A DNA stretch of 64,000 nucleotides from Psychroserpens sp. NJDZ02 (GTDB taxonomy: Bacteria > Bacteroidota > Bacteroidia > Flavobacteriales > Flavobacteriaceae). The stretch is taken from positions 2,536,001-2,600,000 of the forward strand of contig NZ_CP039451.1 of NCBI RefSeq assembly GCF_004843725.1, given 5' to 3'. This document shows, in pieces, positions 1 through 7,970 of the stretch. A program made the translations under genes and the position numbers. Within the stretch, counting starts at the first letter, position 1. Each line of letters opens with the position of its first letter. The notes below the pieces were generated by a model. The model saw only the letters and a program-made list of their open reading frames with translations, made no database searches and had not been told where the DNA came from.

Positions 1-492
1 GTAAGTAAGCCTTATACCATAGCTTTAAAAGTTATTGATTGGGAAGAAAATTTAGGTTTAGGTTCTGAAAACAATAGAGGTAAAAAATTTCATCCAGGAG
101 ATGGCGGTTTTATAGCCAGTTTTAGTGATGGAACGGTCACAAATAATAAATGGAAAGCACAGACATTCTATACAGCTCCAATAAATGATTTAAGTTGTTT
201 AAGTGAAGTTGGAGAGAAAAGACTTTCTTCAAATTGTAGTACGGATGGTGTTGATGATGGAACGAATTTTTATGGTATACATTGGAAAATTCCAGAAAAT
301 AGTTTTGGTGTTGATTTTGATGATAGTAAATGGCCAAATGCAACAACTTATACAGAAGAAGTAATAGGGGTTAAAAACAAAAAAGCATATATAAATTTCA
401 TAGAAAAATTTAGTGGAACTGGTGCAGAATTTATTTGGTCTACAAATGTTGTTTTGGATAATGAAGTTATTATACGATTTAAAGTGAAATAA
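1..492 (+). CDS. C-terminal part of an unrecognised, probably extracellular protein
   Basis: The frame is open from the first base of the window to a TAA at 490-492, giving the last 163 residues of a protein whose start lies outside. The visible part is rich in Asn, Asp, Thr and aromatic residues. Near its end it has DFDDSKWPNATTY followed by FIWSTNVVLDNEV, a layout I associate with beta-rich extracellular domains, although I cannot name the family. It is followed after 6 bases by a GCTAACA motif and an IS1182-type element, the same arrangement as behind other single genes in this region. Direction and context fit the other accessory genes. The reading frame is certain; the function is unknown. 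Confidence 0.7.
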   Translation, partial: VSKPYTIALKVIDWEENLGLGSENNRGKKFHPGDGGFIASFSDGTVTNNKWKAQTFYTAPINDLSCLSEVGEKRLSSNCSTDGVDDGTNFYGIHWKIPENSFGVDFDDSKWPNATTYTEEVIGVKNKKAYINFIEKFSGTGAEFIWSTNVVLDNEVIIRFKVK

Positions 493-498
493 AACTAC

Positions 499-515
499 AG
501 CTAACAATGGTAACC
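499..515 (+). repeat. Left stub of an intergenic array repeat, cut by IS1182 copy 1
   Basis: Reads AGCTAACAATGGTAACC and matches the stubs at 3876-3894 and 7952-7970, each just behind a stop codon and just before the left end of an IS1182-type element. The continuation of the repeat lies on the far side of the element, from 2208. Confidence 0.5.
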
Positions 516-540
516 GTTGCACAACCCCTTAAAAAAGCAT

Positions 541-577
541 AAAAACAGCTTAAAATCAAAGATTTTAAGCTGTTTTT
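541..577. terminator. Hairpin at the left end of IS1182 copy 1
   Basis: A 17-bp perfect stem (541-557 with 561-577) around the loop AAA, rich in A and T on its outside, so it can act as a terminator in both directions. It lies just behind the transposase stop and is repeated in the other copies at 3920-3956 and 7996-8032. Confidence 0.7.
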
Positions 578-600
578 AATTTTAATACGTCATTTTTTCT

Positions 601-2160
601 CTAAAATGCAAGTGGCTTAAAACATAGTATTCTAAGGCTTATTAGGTGGTTTTTGGTGCTTTTAATAAAAGCAAGTAGTCCCGCTATACTTTCTGGTAAG
701 TTTTTCATATATTTTAAATACTTTTTAAGATTATAGGCTGTTGCGGATAGATGCATACATTTATTAGCTTGTTTAATCCCAAGGGTATTCACTTTTCCCA
801 TGCCTAAAAACTGGGTTAGTGTACCAAATACGGGCTCTACCGTGCTTTGTCGTTTTCCTTTCATATAGCTTCCTTTTTTACTATCAACTCGTGCTATATT
901 TCGCATGTATTCTGCGCGGTAATACGTTACAGAAAATGACTTTTCTTGTGCCGTTTTGCTTAAACAAGCGCTTCGTATTGGGCAATCTATACAAAGTTTT
1001 TTTGAACCTCTATAGGCCTTCTTTTTGGTGTTGTTCTTCTTTTCGTAAAACACCTTTTTAAAGGGGATAATCTTCCCTTGGGGGCAGGTGTAGTGATCTT
1101 CTTTTTCATTATAAATAAATTCATCTGGGCCTCCTTTAAAGGTGCCGTGTGGCGGAATGTAACTGGTAATATCCTGCTTTTCTAAAAAAGCATAATTCTC
1201 GCCACTACTGTAACCGGTATCCGCGAGACAGGTGTCTATGGTAAGACCAGATTGCCATAAGCGTCGTTTTACACGCAATACAATATCTGGTAAATGCTGA
1301 CTGTCTTTGCCATCGGCATGATAGGCCTTGATATCACTTATTACATGATGTGCGGCATCTACCGTGAGCTGACTTGAATAGTTTAGTTTTCTTGCTTTTC
1401 CTGGTTTTACACTTATGCGGGCATCGGGATCGGTTGGACTGTAATGCGTTTTATTACTCGTATAACGGGAACCTTTATTTCCTGCTCCAGGACGATGGTT
1501 TTGATCTTTTGACCATTTTTTGTTTCGGCTCTTTACTGCTTGTAATTCCTGACGACTTGCTGATAATTCTTGCTGCGATTTTGGGGCTTTATTAACTTTG
1601 GCTGATCGAAATGGTACCGCTTTATCTCTATTGCTTATATGTCGTACTGCGCGTAAATGAGCTTCTAAATCTTCTTCTGGCACTTTAAGTTCTAAGCTAT
1701 CCATCGAAGCGTTTGCTTTTACAGGTGCGGCGTCGATAACTTGGGTATGACCACTTACCATATGCATGTCTACGCACATTTTGAAAACATGAGTAAATAG
1801 ATTTTCAAAAACTGACTCTGGGTACAGTTGATGTGTTCTACTTAACGTAGAATGCCATGGTAATTCTTCATCGATATCATAGCCAAGAAAATACAGAATA
1901 TCCAGTCGAAGACTACAATGTAACACCAATTTTCTATCGCTGGTGATATTCTCTAAATAACCAACTAAACAGAATTTGAAAAACACCACGGGATCTAAAC
2001 TTTTTTGTCCACAGTTTCCGTAATAGATTTTTGTTTGATTCCGTAGAAATTCTAAGTCTAAAATTTCTGATAATCGTCTATAAAAATTGTCTTGGGGAAC
2101 CCGACGACTCAACTGGAAATTGTTGAATAATTTCTCTTGATATATTTTTGTGCCTTGCAT
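601..2160 (-). CDS. IS1182-family transposase, copy 1
   Basis: A 519-residue DDE-type transposase. The N-terminal part resembles the DUF772 region of IS1182/IS5-like enzymes (residues about 15-110, with LPWHSTLSRTHQLYP). VIDAAPVKANAS near residue 145 and LADTGYSSGENY in the middle are probable sites of the catalytic acidic residues. A Cys cluster CIDCPIRSACLS follows in the second half, and STVEPVFGTLTQ carries the probable catalytic Glu. The length is usual for the family. The start ATG lies about 50 bases inside the right end of the element. Compared with copy 2 it has Val for Ile in QAVKSRN, Asn for Ser in KKNNTKK and Met for Leu in EYMRNI. It appears intact and probably active. Confidence 0.92.
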   Translation of the reverse strand: MQGTKIYQEKLFNNFQLSRRVPQDNFYRRLSEILDLEFLRNQTKIYYGNCGQKSLDPVVFFKFCLVGYLENITSDRKLVLHCSLRLDILYFLGYDIDEELPWHSTLSRTHQLYPESVFENLFTHVFKMCVDMHMVSGHTQVIDAAPVKANASMDSLELKVPEEDLEAHLRAVRHISNRDKAVPFRSAKVNKAPKSQQELSASRQELQAVKSRNKKWSKDQNHRPGAGNKGSRYTSNKTHYSPTDPDARISVKPGKARKLNYSSQLTVDAAHHVISDIKAYHADGKDSQHLPDIVLRVKRRLWQSGLTIDTCLADTGYSSGENYAFLEKQDITSYIPPHGTFKGGPDEFIYNEKEDHYTCPQGKIIPFKKVFYEKKNNTKKKAYRGSKKLCIDCPIRSACLSKTAQEKSFSVTYYRAEYMRNIARVDSKKGSYMKGKRQSTVEPVFGTLTQFLGMGKVNTLGIKQANKCMHLSATAYNLKKYLKYMKNLPESIAGLLAFIKSTKNHLISLRILCFKPLAF

Positions 2161-2207
2161 TATTAAATATACGAAATTTCTATATCTTTAACAACACGTT
2201 GTGCAAC

Positions 2208-2412
2208 AGGCACAATGTATAAAAAACATAGGGCTTTTGTGTTAACCTCAAAGGTCTGTGTTTATTTACAAAGTCCACTAAATATAAAATTTGGCATTTA
2301 ACCGAAAAATAAAAGCAAAATATTTATATTTAGCTAAGTGTTAAACCGAGACGATAGTGCTTATCAACTGCCCTACGTTTCTTATATTAAACGTTAGGCA
2401 CAATTTAAAAAA
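2208..2412 (+). repeat. Intergenic array repeat, type B, ending in GTTAGGCAC
   Basis: Begins AGGCACAATGTATAAAA directly behind IS1182 copy 1. It contains an ATAAAATTTGGC segment that matches half of the hairpin in the repeat at 9966-10077. It ends in an imperfect palindrome (GCCCTACGTTT / AAACGTTAGGC), with GTTAGGCAC at 2393-2401 just before the next start codon. The end is the inverted match of GTGCCTAAC at 3876-3884 behind the gene. It has no open frame of note. Confidence 0.55.
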
Positions 2413-3870
2413 ATGAAGTACACATATTTAACGCTAGTCTTTTTAATTATTATTTTTGGATGTAAACCTTCCGAAAAACTAGTAGAAAAGAAAGACGACA
2501 AACAAGACTTAATAAATTTTTTATTTCAAGATTATATAGGAGAAAAACCGAGTGCAAGTTTTATTGTTATAAAGGATGGAAAAATAGAAAAATGTCAAAG
2601 TTTCGGATATGAAGATTTAGAAAATAAAATACTTGCTAATTGCGAAACAAATTACAGAATCGCTTCTGTAACAAAACAGTTTACTGCAATGGGAATTTTG
2701 ATTTTAATAAATCAAGGGAAATTAAATTACGATTCTAAACTGACAGAAATAATACCAGAATTCCCATATTATGGAAAAGAAATCACAATTAAAAACCTAA
2801 TGACGCACAGGTCTGGTTTACAGTCTTATAATAGATTATATCCAAAAGATTGGGAAAAACAGCTTGTTGATAAAGACGTCCTTAATCTTTTAATGAAACA
2901 AGATAGTCTGTTGTTTCCTGCAAACTCTAAATTTAGATATAGTAATTCAGGATATGCTATTTTGTCCATGATTATAGAAAGGGTTTCTGGCAAAACCTAT
3001 AAAAAATTCATGGATGATGAGATTTTTAAAAAGTTAGGGATGACAAATAGTACTGTGTACTTAAATGATTTAAAAATCAAAAATCGTGCATATGGTTATA
3101 ATTTGATAAAAAATAAATTTGAAAAGAAAGACCAAACTAAATTTACTGCAGTTCAAGGAGATGGAGGGATTTATTCTTCTGTAAGTGATTATGCTAAATG
3201 GGATAAAGCTTTGTATAATGAAACTCTTGTTGATAAAGATTTACTCGATGATGCTTTTTCTAATTGGGACGAAAATGGAAAAACCGATGGAAATGGCTAT
3301 GGATTTGGTTGGTTTATTGACGAAAAAAACGGTAAAAAATATTTGCTTCACAATGGAAGTACAAGGGGTTTTCTAACTACAACGTTAAGAATTCCCTCTG
3401 AAAAAATTACAGTAGCAATTTTTTCAAATTACGGAAATTTAGGAGGTCTAAAAAGAAAGGCTTTATTTTTAGCAAGCCTGTTTTCTGATAGCAAAACACC
3501 CATGCCTGCTGAACTGATACTAAAAATGGATATTGAAGATAATGGAATAGATGATTTTGCAACCAAATTTAACCTAATAAAATCTGACAGTAGTAAATAC
3601 GATATTGTAAATGAGGAATTACTTTATTTAGGCTTTGGTTTTTTTAACAAAGAACCCGAAAAATCAAAAAAGGTGTTTGAACTAATCACAGCTGAATTCC
3701 CAAATTATTTTGGAGGTTATTATGGGTTAGGTCAATATTACGCATATAAAACTGAAGACAATAATGAGTTGGCAATAAAAAACTATAAAAAGGTAGTTGA
3801 GTTGAATCCATCAAATGAACAACGATTAATTAATCGTTCAAAAAACATGATAAAAAAATTAAGCGAATAA
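2413..3870 (+). CDS. Serine hydrolase of the class C beta-lactamase / penicillin-binding family, lipoprotein
   Basis: 485 residues. A lipoprotein signal (IIFGC, Cys17) puts it in the envelope. The beta-lactamase-like domain (about 35-360) has the SxxK motif SVTK at 85-88, the YxN motif YSN at 176-178 and HNG at 313-315 in place of KTG, as in esterases and D-aminopeptidases of this family. The last 90 residues look like one or two TPR units (GGYYGLGQYYAY, NYKKVVELNPSN). It is a serine enzyme acting on an ester or peptide; the substrate cannot be read, and true antibiotic resistance is not implied. It sits alone between two direct copies of an IS1182 element and between the motifs GTTAGGCAC and GTGCCTAAC, so it may move with either system. 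It has no partner gene. Confidence 0.88.
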   Translation: MKYTYLTLVFLIIIFGCKPSEKLVEKKDDKQDLINFLFQDYIGEKPSASFIVIKDGKIEKCQSFGYEDLENKILANCETNYRIASVTKQFTAMGILILINQGKLNYDSKLTEIIPEFPYYGKEITIKNLMTHRSGLQSYNRLYPKDWEKQLVDKDVLNLLMKQDSLLFPANSKFRYSNSGYAILSMIIERVSGKTYKKFMDDEIFKKLGMTNSTVYLNDLKIKNRAYGYNLIKNKFEKKDQTKFTAVQGDGGIYSSVSDYAKWDKALYNETLVDKDLLDDAFSNWDENGKTDGNGYGFGWFIDEKNGKKYLLHNGSTRGFLTTTLRIPSEKITVAIFSNYGNLGGLKRKALFLASLFSDSKTPMPAELILKMDIEDNGIDDFATKFNLIKSDSSKYDIVNEELLYLGFGFFNKEPEKSKKVFELITAEFPNYFGGYYGLGQYYAYKTEDNNELAIKNYKKVVELNPSNEQRLINRSKNMIKKLSE

Positions 3871-3875
3871 AAACT

Positions 3876-3894
3876 GTGCCTAACACCGGTAACC
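3876..3894 (+). repeat. Left stub of an intergenic array repeat, cut by IS1182 copy 2
   Basis: GTGCCTAACACCGGTAACC, 5 bases behind the stop codon of the serine hydrolase gene. Its first nine bases are the reverse complement of GTTAGGCAC at 2393-2401 in front of the same gene. The repeat continues behind the element at 5587. Confidence 0.6.
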
Positions 3895-3919
3895 GTTGCA
3901 CAACCCCTTAAAAAAGCAT

Positions 3920-3956
3920 AAAAACAGCTTAAAATCTTTGATTTTAAGCTGTTTTT
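3920..3956. terminator. Hairpin at the left end of IS1182 copy 2
   Basis: Same 17-bp stem as at 541-577, but the three-base loop reads TTT instead of AAA, that is, the loop is inverted relative to copy 1. Confidence 0.7.
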
Positions 3957-3979
3957 AATTTTAATACGTCATATTTTAT

Positions 3980-5539
3980 CTAAAATGCAAGTGGCTTAAA
4001 ACATAGTATTCGAAGGCTTATTAGGTGGTTTTTGGTGCTTTTAATAAAAGCAAGTAGTCCTGCTATACTTTCTGGTAAGTTTTTCATATATTTTAAATAC
4101 TTTTTAAGATTATAGGCTGTTGCGGATAGATGCATACATTTATTAGCTTGTTTAATCCCAAGGGTATTCACTTTTCCCATGCCTAAAAACTGGGTTAGTG
4201 TACCAAATACGGGCTCTACCGTACTTTGTCGTTTTCCTTTCATATAGCTTCCTTTTTTACTATCAACTCGTGCTATATTCCGGAGGTATTCTGCGCGGTA
4301 ATACGTTACGGAAAATGACTTTTCTTGTGCCGTTTTGCTTAAACAAGCGCTTCGTATTGGGCAATCTATACAAAGTTTTTTTGAACCTCTATAGGCCTTC
4401 TTTTTGGTGTTGCTCTTCTTTTCGTAAAACACCTTTTTAAAGGGGATAATCTTCCCTTGAGGGCAGGTGTAGTGATCTTCTTTTTCATTATAAATAAATT
4501 CATCTGGTCCTCCTTTAAAGGTGCCGTGTGGCGGAATGTAACTGGTAATATCCTGCTTTTCTAAAAAAGCATAATTCTCGCCACTACTGTAACCGGTATC
4601 CGCGAGACAGGTGTCTATGGTAAGACCAGATTGCCATAAGCGTCGTTTTACTCGCAATACAATATCTGGTAAATGCTGACTGTCTTTGCCATCGGCATGA
4701 TAGGCCTTGATGTCACTTATTACATGATGTGCGGCATCTACCGTGAGCTGACTTGAATAGTTTAGTTTTCTTGCTTTTCCTGGTTTTACACTTATGCGAG
4801 CATCGGGGTCGGTTGGACTGTAATGCGTTTTATTACTCGTATAACGGGAACCTTTATTTCCTGCTCCAGGACGATGGTTTTGATCTTTTGACCATTTTTT
4901 GTTTCGGCTCTTTATCGCTTGTAATTCCTGACGGCTTGCTGATAATTCTTGCTGCGATTTTGGGGCTTTATTAACTTTGGCTGATCGAAATGGTACCGCT
5001 TTATCTCTATTGCTTATATGTCGTACTGCGCGTAAATGAGCTTCTAAATCTTCTTCTGGCACTTTAAGTTCTAAGCTATCCATCGAAGCGTTTGCTTTTA
5101 CAGGTGCGGCGTCGATAACTTGGGTATGACCACTTACCATATGCATGTCTACGCACATTTTGAAAACATGAGTAAATAGATTTTCAAAAACTGACTCTGG
5201 GTACAGTTGATGTGTTCTACTTAACGTAGAATGCCATGGTAATTCTTCATCGATATCATAGCCAAGAAAATACAGAATATCCAGTCGAAGACTACAATGT
5301 AACACCAATTTTCTATCGCTGGTGATATTCTCTAAATAACCAACTAAACAGAATTTGAAAAACACCACGGGATCTAAACTTTTTTGTCCACAGTTTCCGT
5401 AATAGATTTTTGTTTGATTCCGTAGAAATTCTAAGTCTAAAATTTCTGATAATCGTCTATAAAAATTGTCTTGGGGAACCCGACGACTCAACTGGAAATT
5501 GTTGAATAATTTCTCTTGATATATTTTTGTGCCTTGCAT
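3980..5539 (-). CDS. IS1182-family transposase, copy 2
   Basis: 519 residues, 516 of them identical to the protein at 601-2160. All recognisable features are retained: the DUF772-like N-terminal part, the VIDAAPVKANAS and LADTGYSSGENY segments, the Cys cluster CIDCPIRSACLS and the late STVEPVFG. It reads without interruption, so both copies could supply transposase. It has no neighbour of its own strand in the element. Confidence 0.92.
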   Translation of the reverse strand: MQGTKIYQEKLFNNFQLSRRVPQDNFYRRLSEILDLEFLRNQTKIYYGNCGQKSLDPVVFFKFCLVGYLENITSDRKLVLHCSLRLDILYFLGYDIDEELPWHSTLSRTHQLYPESVFENLFTHVFKMCVDMHMVSGHTQVIDAAPVKANASMDSLELKVPEEDLEAHLRAVRHISNRDKAVPFRSAKVNKAPKSQQELSASRQELQAIKSRNKKWSKDQNHRPGAGNKGSRYTSNKTHYSPTDPDARISVKPGKARKLNYSSQLTVDAAHHVISDIKAYHADGKDSQHLPDIVLRVKRRLWQSGLTIDTCLADTGYSSGENYAFLEKQDITSYIPPHGTFKGGPDEFIYNEKEDHYTCPQGKIIPFKKVFYEKKSNTKKKAYRGSKKLCIDCPIRSACLSKTAQEKSFSVTYYRAEYLRNIARVDSKKGSYMKGKRQSTVEPVFGTLTQFLGMGKVNTLGIKQANKCMHLSATAYNLKKYLKYMKNLPESIAGLLAFIKSTKNHLISLRILCFKPLAF

Positions 5540-5586
5540 TATTAAATATACGAAATTTCTATATCTTTAACAACACGTTGTGCAAC

Positions 5587-5704
5587 AGGCACACCGTGTA
5601 TAATTTATTGCTGGTTATAGCTCACTTGGGAAATTCCTCCGGAATTTCGCCGTTCGTGTTTTATTTATTAAATTCACTGCTTAAACCACGCAACAAACCA
5701 TATA
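5587..5704 (+). repeat. Intergenic array repeat, type A, interrupted by an IS110-type element
   Basis: Runs from AGGCACACCGTGTATAA to AACAAACCATATA, with a central hairpin GAAATTCC-TCC-GGAATTTC (5630-5648). It matches the split repeat at 10904-10957 / 12390-12467 (shared segments ACCGT.TATAATTTATTGCT, CACTGCTT or AACTGCTT, and AACAAACCATATA). The expected end, CAACGTTGCCACC, lies behind the IS110 element at about 6968-6980. Confidence 0.65.
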
Positions 5705-5746
5705 CGTATTCCAAGGTCAAAACCTAATTATTTAAAGACCTTTTTA

Positions 5747-6739
5747 CTATGCTGCAAATTTTTGTAATTCGACATAAGGTGTTCCTCTTTTTACCACTGC
5801 GAAAGCTCTTGACAAAATCTTATTTCTAACATTATTTAAAGCTACCAGTTTTGGTTTACCTTCTGCAACTTTTTTCTCGTAATACTGTTTTAATTCTTTA
5901 TCGCACTGTATTGCGCTAACACTGGCAAGTGTTAAGAGTGTTTTCATTTTCCGGTCTCCTATCTTATGAATTCTGTTTTTCCGGTAAATACTGGTTCCTG
6001 AACTGTGCTCAAAAGGAGCTACACCACAATAACTTGAAAACTGACGCCAACTATCAAATCGCTTAAAATTGTTCGTGTGGTATAACAATTGACATGATAA
6101 TATTAGACCAACCCCTTTTAAGGTATTTAAAAGTTGATAATTCTTTTCCAATAACTCATCACTTCGTATTAGTTTTTTAATACTTTGCTCAAGTGTTGTA
6201 ATTTGTTTTGTTAGATAATGAATCATCTTTTTGACAATTATACAACAATCATCAGTCGATGGACTACTAAGCAAGGTCTGCATTTCTTTAAGACTACTCA
6301 TCTTACCTGTACGGTCTCGTACTAACTGTTCTCTAAAGGATAACAAACGTCCTAACTCTTGAATATCTTGCGCTTTTGGACTACTTAGAGTCAACTCTTC
6401 TTTGTAAAGCCATGCATATCTCGCAATCATTGCGGAATCAAGCTGATCTGTTTTTCCTCTAACAATTCCAGAAGATCGTTTAATGGTCAAAGGACTTTCT
6501 TCTACATAATCTATGTTGTTTTCTGATAAATAAACACTAAGATTTGTAGAGTAATGACCTGTATTCTCAAAACAGAAAAAACAGAGGTCTTTACCAAGGT
6601 GCTTTTCGACCCAAGATAATAGGGCTTTGTAACCTTTTGAAGTATTGGAAAACACACGGTGAACGCCTCTATTATAAATATGTGCATCAATTGTTAATTT
6701 AGATACATCAATACCGATAACATCTACATATTTTTTCAT
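5747..6739 (-). CDS. IS110-family transposase (DEDD recombinase)
   Basis: 330 residues. The N-terminal RuvC-like DEDD domain starts with DVIGIDVSKLTID and includes GKTDQLDSAMIARYA, with the acidic residues expected for this family. The C-terminal Transposase_20 domain contains LKGVGLILS, SYCGVAP and a Ser-Gly pair in HSSGTSIYRK, the place of the family's catalytic Ser. The length is normal. Family members insert by a strand-exchange reaction guided, in the cases studied, by an RNA made from the element's non-coding end. The long non-coding stretch in front of this gene (6740-6966) fits that. The frame is intact. Confidence 0.93.
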   Translation of the reverse strand: MKKYVDVIGIDVSKLTIDAHIYNRGVHRVFSNTSKGYKALLSWVEKHLGKDLCFFCFENTGHYSTNLSVYLSENNIDYVEESPLTIKRSSGIVRGKTDQLDSAMIARYAWLYKEELTLSSPKAQDIQELGRLLSFREQLVRDRTGKMSSLKEMQTLLSSPSTDDCCIIVKKMIHYLTKQITTLEQSIKKLIRSDELLEKNYQLLNTLKGVGLILSCQLLYHTNNFKRFDSWRQFSSYCGVAPFEHSSGTSIYRKNRIHKIGDRKMKTLLTLASVSAIQCDKELKQYYEKKVAEGKPKLVALNNVRNKILSRAFAVVKRGTPYVELQKFAA

Positions 6740-6799
6740 ATTTTTAAATATTGTTCCTACTCAAAGAGGAATGATTAATAAATGTTGCTATGACTATCA

Positions 6800-6950
6800 C
6801 CTTTATTAGGAAGTGATTCCTGGTATTCCAAATGGTCCTAAAGCAACCTAAGAAAGACAAGAGGACTTATACGTATAGTGGAACTATTATTCTAAACAAC
6901 GTTCTAGTTCTCCTCTTGTTTCCTAGTAAAAGTAATAACTACTTTTGTAA
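6800..6950 (-). ncRNA. Candidate bridge RNA of the IS110 element
   Basis: The non-coding end upstream of the transposase can fold into several stems: AGGAA/TTCCT (6808-6821); an outer stem ACAAGAGGA/TCCTCTTGT (6857-6865 with 6911-6919) with an inner stem GAACTA/TAGTTC (6881-6886 with 6905-6910); and AAAAGTA/TACTTTT (6928-6946). The one-sided 15-base bulge between the outer and inner stems contains ATACGTAT, the same 8-mer as the element's left junction at 5702-5709. A bulge complementary to target or donor DNA is what an IS110 bridge RNA needs. The strand and ends are inferred from the family, not seen directly. Confidence 0.4.
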
Positions 6951-6985
6951 TGAGTATAAAGTAAAGAACAACGTTGCCACCAATT

Positions 6986-7945
6986 ATGAAACGAACTTTC
7001 TGCTTTACATTTTTCACAGTGTTTTTCGCTAATTCAGTTTTCTCTCAAACAGAAAAAATAAAAGAATTGGTTAAAAAAACGAATGAATTGAATCTTGATA
7101 TGTGGGATTTGACAACTTATGCAGAAAAAAACATCAAAGACAAAGAAGAATTAGCTAATTTTTTTTACTATTGGATAGGTTCAAATATTCAATATGATGA
7201 TGATACATTCTCAAAAACAATAAGCGGAGAATTAAGTCATGAGGAATTTTGGAAATTACAAGACGAATCTGTTGTTTATGAAAGTAGAAAAGGTGTCTGC
7301 GCTGGATATGCAAATTTATATAAATGGTTTTTGGATTGGGCAGATATAGAAACTGTCGTGATATCTGGTCATATTCGAGGTTTAAGAAATCATTACGTGG
7401 AATTGGAATCTGACGATAATTTCAGACACGCTTGGAATGCTATCAAATTAAATGACGAATGGATTCTGATAGATACAACTTGGGGAACTTCAAAAGACGA
7501 AGAAACCTCTGAATTCTATTTTGACATAAAACCTGAATTATCTATCATTACTCATTATCCTGAAGACAGTAAATGGCAATTACTAAAAGAACCTTTAACT
7601 CTTGCGGAATTCAACAAATCTCAATTTGTTAAACCAAATTGGTTTATGATTGGATTTACAGACACACCAAAATTAATGTCTGACCAAGAATTTTATTATT
7701 TTTCATTTCAAGATATTCCAGATAACAAATGGTCAGTTGGCTTACAATTAAGTTCTGACAATATTAATTTTGATGGAATAAGTGACATTAAGGTAATAGA
7801 ACAAGACGGACTTATTTATTTTCGATTTAGTAAAACTCAAATACCTAAAACAGCCTTTTTTAAAGTGAACTTAGTAAAATTTGGATATGTTGGAAATGAA
7901 TATATGAAAACTGAACATAAAGATGTTATTAACTTTAGAATATAA
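6986..7945 (+). CDS. Secreted transglutaminase-like protein
   Basis: 319 residues from the ATG at 6986; an earlier TTG lies inside the preceding repeat and is less likely. A cleavable signal peptide (NSVFSQ) comes first. The transglutaminase-like core shows the expected triad in order: Cys105 in GVCAGYANLY, His148 in RHAWNAI and Asp163 in LIDTTWG. About 150 further residues form a C-terminal part with no family I recognise. Proteins of this fold are often peptidases or act on peptide bonds; the substrate is unknown. It stands alone, preceded by GTTGCCACC and followed 6 bases behind its stop by GGTGCCAACACCGG, the array motif. Confidence 0.8.
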   Translation: MKRTFCFTFFTVFFANSVFSQTEKIKELVKKTNELNLDMWDLTTYAEKNIKDKEELANFFYYWIGSNIQYDDDTFSKTISGELSHEEFWKLQDESVVYESRKGVCAGYANLYKWFLDWADIETVVISGHIRGLRNHYVELESDDNFRHAWNAIKLNDEWILIDTTWGTSKDEETSEFYFDIKPELSIITHYPEDSKWQLLKEPLTLAEFNKSQFVKPNWFMIGFTDTPKLMSDQEFYYFSFQDIPDNKWSVGLQLSSDNINFDGISDIKVIEQDGLIYFRFSKTQIPKTAFFKVNLVKFGYVGNEYMKTEHKDVINFRI

Positions 7946-7951
7946 ATAACT

Positions 7952-7970
7952 GGTGCCAACACCGGTAACT
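7952..7970 (+). repeat. Left stub of an intergenic array repeat, cut by an IS1182 relic
   Basis: GGTGCCAACACCGGTAACT, next to GTTGCACAAC at 7971-7980. It matches the stubs at 499 and 3876 in sequence and in distance from the upstream stop codon. Confidence 0.6.

Larger units (their letters stand above)
516..2207 (-). mobile_element. IS1182-family insertion sequence, copy 1 (1,692 bp)
   Basis: The element is bounded by GTTGCACAAC at 516-525 and its inverted copy GTTGTGCAAC at 2198-2207, and contains one transposase gene on the minus strand. A second copy of exactly the same length lies at 3895-5586 in the same orientation. The two encoded proteins differ at three positions only, so the spread is recent. 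I see no simple target duplication, because both flanks belong to an intergenic repeat. The outermost base or two of each end is uncertain. Confidence 0.85.
3895..5586 (-). mobile_element. IS1182-family insertion sequence, copy 2 (1,692 bp)
   Basis: Ends are GTTGCACAAC at 3895-3904 and GTTGTGCAAC at 5577-5586, with the same length and orientation as copy 1. Together the two copies could act as a composite transposon around the serine hydrolase gene. The flanks (CTAACACCGGTAACC on the left, AGGCACACCGTG on the right) are halves of an intergenic repeat. Confidence 0.85.
5705..6966 (-). mobile_element. IS110-family element inserted in an array repeat
   Basis: Approximate limits are set by comparing the flanking repeat with its relative at 12390-12467: CCATATA on the left and CAACGTTGCCACC on the right become adjacent when the element is removed. 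The result, about 1.26 kb, is normal for IS110-type elements. As usual for the family I see no terminal inverted repeats and no target duplication. Left of the transposase stop there are only about 40 bases; right of its start there are over 200 non-coding bases. The exact ends are uncertain by several bases. Confidence 0.7.

Noticed and set aside
137..522. Two open frames on the minus strand
   Set aside because: They lie opposite the clearly better + strand frame that runs from the window edge to 492, and their composition (Tyr, Asn, Cys, Phe mixtures) is that of shadow frames.
2413..3870. Antibiotic-resistance beta-lactamase
   Set aside because: SxxK and YxN are present, but HNG replaces KTG and the C-terminal TPR-like tail points to the broader esterase/peptidase group; resistance cannot be claimed.
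5527..5727. Open frame of 66 codons across the right end of IS1182 copy 2 and the array repeat
   Set aside because: It runs through the IS end and the repeat, has no start context and no protein-like pattern.
6832..7032. 66-codon + strand frame ahead of the transglutaminase-like gene
   Set aside because: It lies in the structured non-coding end of the IS110 element and overlaps the signal peptide of the next gene in another frame.
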